The notes under the pieces: model-generated
Database searches by the model: none
Seen by the model: only the letters and a program-made list of their open reading frames with translations
Told to the model about the DNA's origin: nothing
Position numbers and translations under genes: made by a program
Shown: positions 7,396 through 8,031 of the stretch, piece after piece
How positions within the stretch are numbered: position 1 is the first letter of the stretch
Layout of the letters: the number at the start of each line of letters is the position of its first letter
From: Flavisolibacter sp.
GTDB taxonomy: Bacteria > Bacteroidota > Bacteroidia > Chitinophagales > Chitinophagaceae
Reading direction: 5' to 3'
NCBI GenBank assembly: GCA_013695175.1
Contig: JACDAZ010000436.1
Location: 1 to 8,031, forward strand
Length of the DNA: 8,031 bases

Positions 7396-8031
7396 ATGAA
7401 GTTTTTAATAATCAGATTTTCTTCAATTGGTGATATAGTTTTAACCACCCCTGTTATAAGATGTTTAAAAACACAGTTACCGGGTTTGGAACTTCATTTT
7501 TTAGTGAAACCCCAATTTAAAACTGTAGTAGTTAATAATCCCTATATTGATAAAATACATGTACTGCAGGAAGACTGGAAGAAAATGATTTCTGAACTAC
7601 AGGAGGAAAAATTTGATTATATCATTGACCTGCATCATAATCTTCGGACATTAAGAGTAAAAAAAGATTTAAAAATTCCATCTTTTTCTTTCAATAAATT
7701 AAACATTGAAAAATTTATTTTTGTAAAGCTGAAGTGGAACGTAATGCCAAAAGTTCATATAGTTGACAGGTATCTTCAGACTGTAAAACCATTTGGAATT
7801 AGAAATGACGGAAAAGGTTTAGATTATTTTATTTCTCCGGAGGAAGAAGTTCCTATTCATGATATTCCAACATCTCATCAGGCTGGTTTTATAGGAATTG
7901 TAATCGGTGCTTCATTTACAACTAAGAAATTACCTGTATATAAATTACAGGAACTGTGTTTAAAAATTAATCATCCTATAATATTACTGGGCGGGCCGGG
8001 TTATGTAGCAGAAGGAGAAGCTATTAAAACT
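7396..8031 (+). CDS. Glycosyltransferase family 9 (heptosyltransferase-like), 3' end missing
   Basis: The N-terminal 212 residues of a GT9 glycosyltransferase; the frame stays open to the window edge. The start MKFLIIRFSSIGDIVLTTPV is the family's nucleotide-fold opening with the FSSIGD loop, followed by FDYIIDLHHNLRT and then GIVIGASFTTKKLP and ILLGGPGYVAEGEAI, the beginning of the C-terminal donor-binding domain. An in-frame ATG lies four codons earlier (7384), but MKFLIIRFSSIGD is the common family start, so 7396 is preferred. GT9 enzymes add heptose or related sugars to lipopolysaccharide core or surface glycans from the cytoplasmic side of the inner membrane. The exact sugar cannot be told. 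It follows the MFS gene by 30 bp with no terminator seen, so it may be the last or an internal gene of that operon. Confidence 0.93.
   Translation, partial: MKFLIIRFSSIGDIVLTTPVIRCLKTQLPGLELHFLVKPQFKTVVVNNPYIDKIHVLQEDWKKMISELQEEKFDYIIDLHHNLRTLRVKKDLKIPSFSFNKLNIEKFIFVKLKWNVMPKVHIVDRYLQTVKPFGIRNDGKGLDYFISPEEEVPIHDIPTSHQAGFIGIVIGASFTTKKLPVYKLQELCLKINHPIILLGGPGYVAEGEAIKT

Overview
The window looks like chromosomal DNA from a member of the Bacteroidota, probably near Chitinophagaceae/Sphingobacteriia (inference). It is AT-rich and start codons lack clear Shine-Dalgarno sequences. A TAnnTTTG-type -7 box can be found. The YebC, AGCS symporter and DedA proteins have the wording typical of this phylum, and a secreted DUF4038/GH140-type glycosidase is present. 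There are eight protein genes, two of them cut by the window edges. I see no rRNA, tRNA, CRISPR array, insertion sequence or phage gene.

Left half, all on the minus strand (transcribed right to left): an AGCS-family sodium:alanine-type symporter (3937-2234) ends in a hairpin/T-tract terminator (about 2217-2181). Next comes yebC (2066-1344), with its own likely promoter just past that terminator and a leader of about 90 nt holding a 9-bp inverted repeat. A second hairpin/T-tract terminator (1326-1298) follows yebC. Then come a small DCC-family (DUF393) CxxC protein (1273-872) and the N-terminal 262 residues of an exported apiosidase-like glycoside hydrolase (786 to beyond base 1). The terminators suggest separate transcription units rather than one operon.

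Right half, all on the plus strand: starting from a 159-bp divergent region shared with the alanine symporter, four closely spaced genes follow. They are a DAACS-family (GltP-like) acidic amino acid/dicarboxylate symporter, a DedA-family membrane protein, an MFS transporter and a partial family 9 (heptosyltransferase-like) glycosyltransferase. The gaps are 24, 5 and 30 bp with no terminator seen, so they are probably one operon.

Taken together, the centre of the window is a membrane-transport cluster. Two cation-coupled amino-acid symporters diverge from one control region, and a DedA membrane-homeostasis protein and an MFS carrier are carried along with one of them. The other genes are housekeeping (yebC), redox-like (DCC) and envelope or polysaccharide related (GH140, GT9). 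I found no convincing undescribed system. The points worth a second look are the yebC leader, the divergent symporter control region, the Arg-to-Lys change in DedA, and the long signal-like N-terminus of the alanine symporter.
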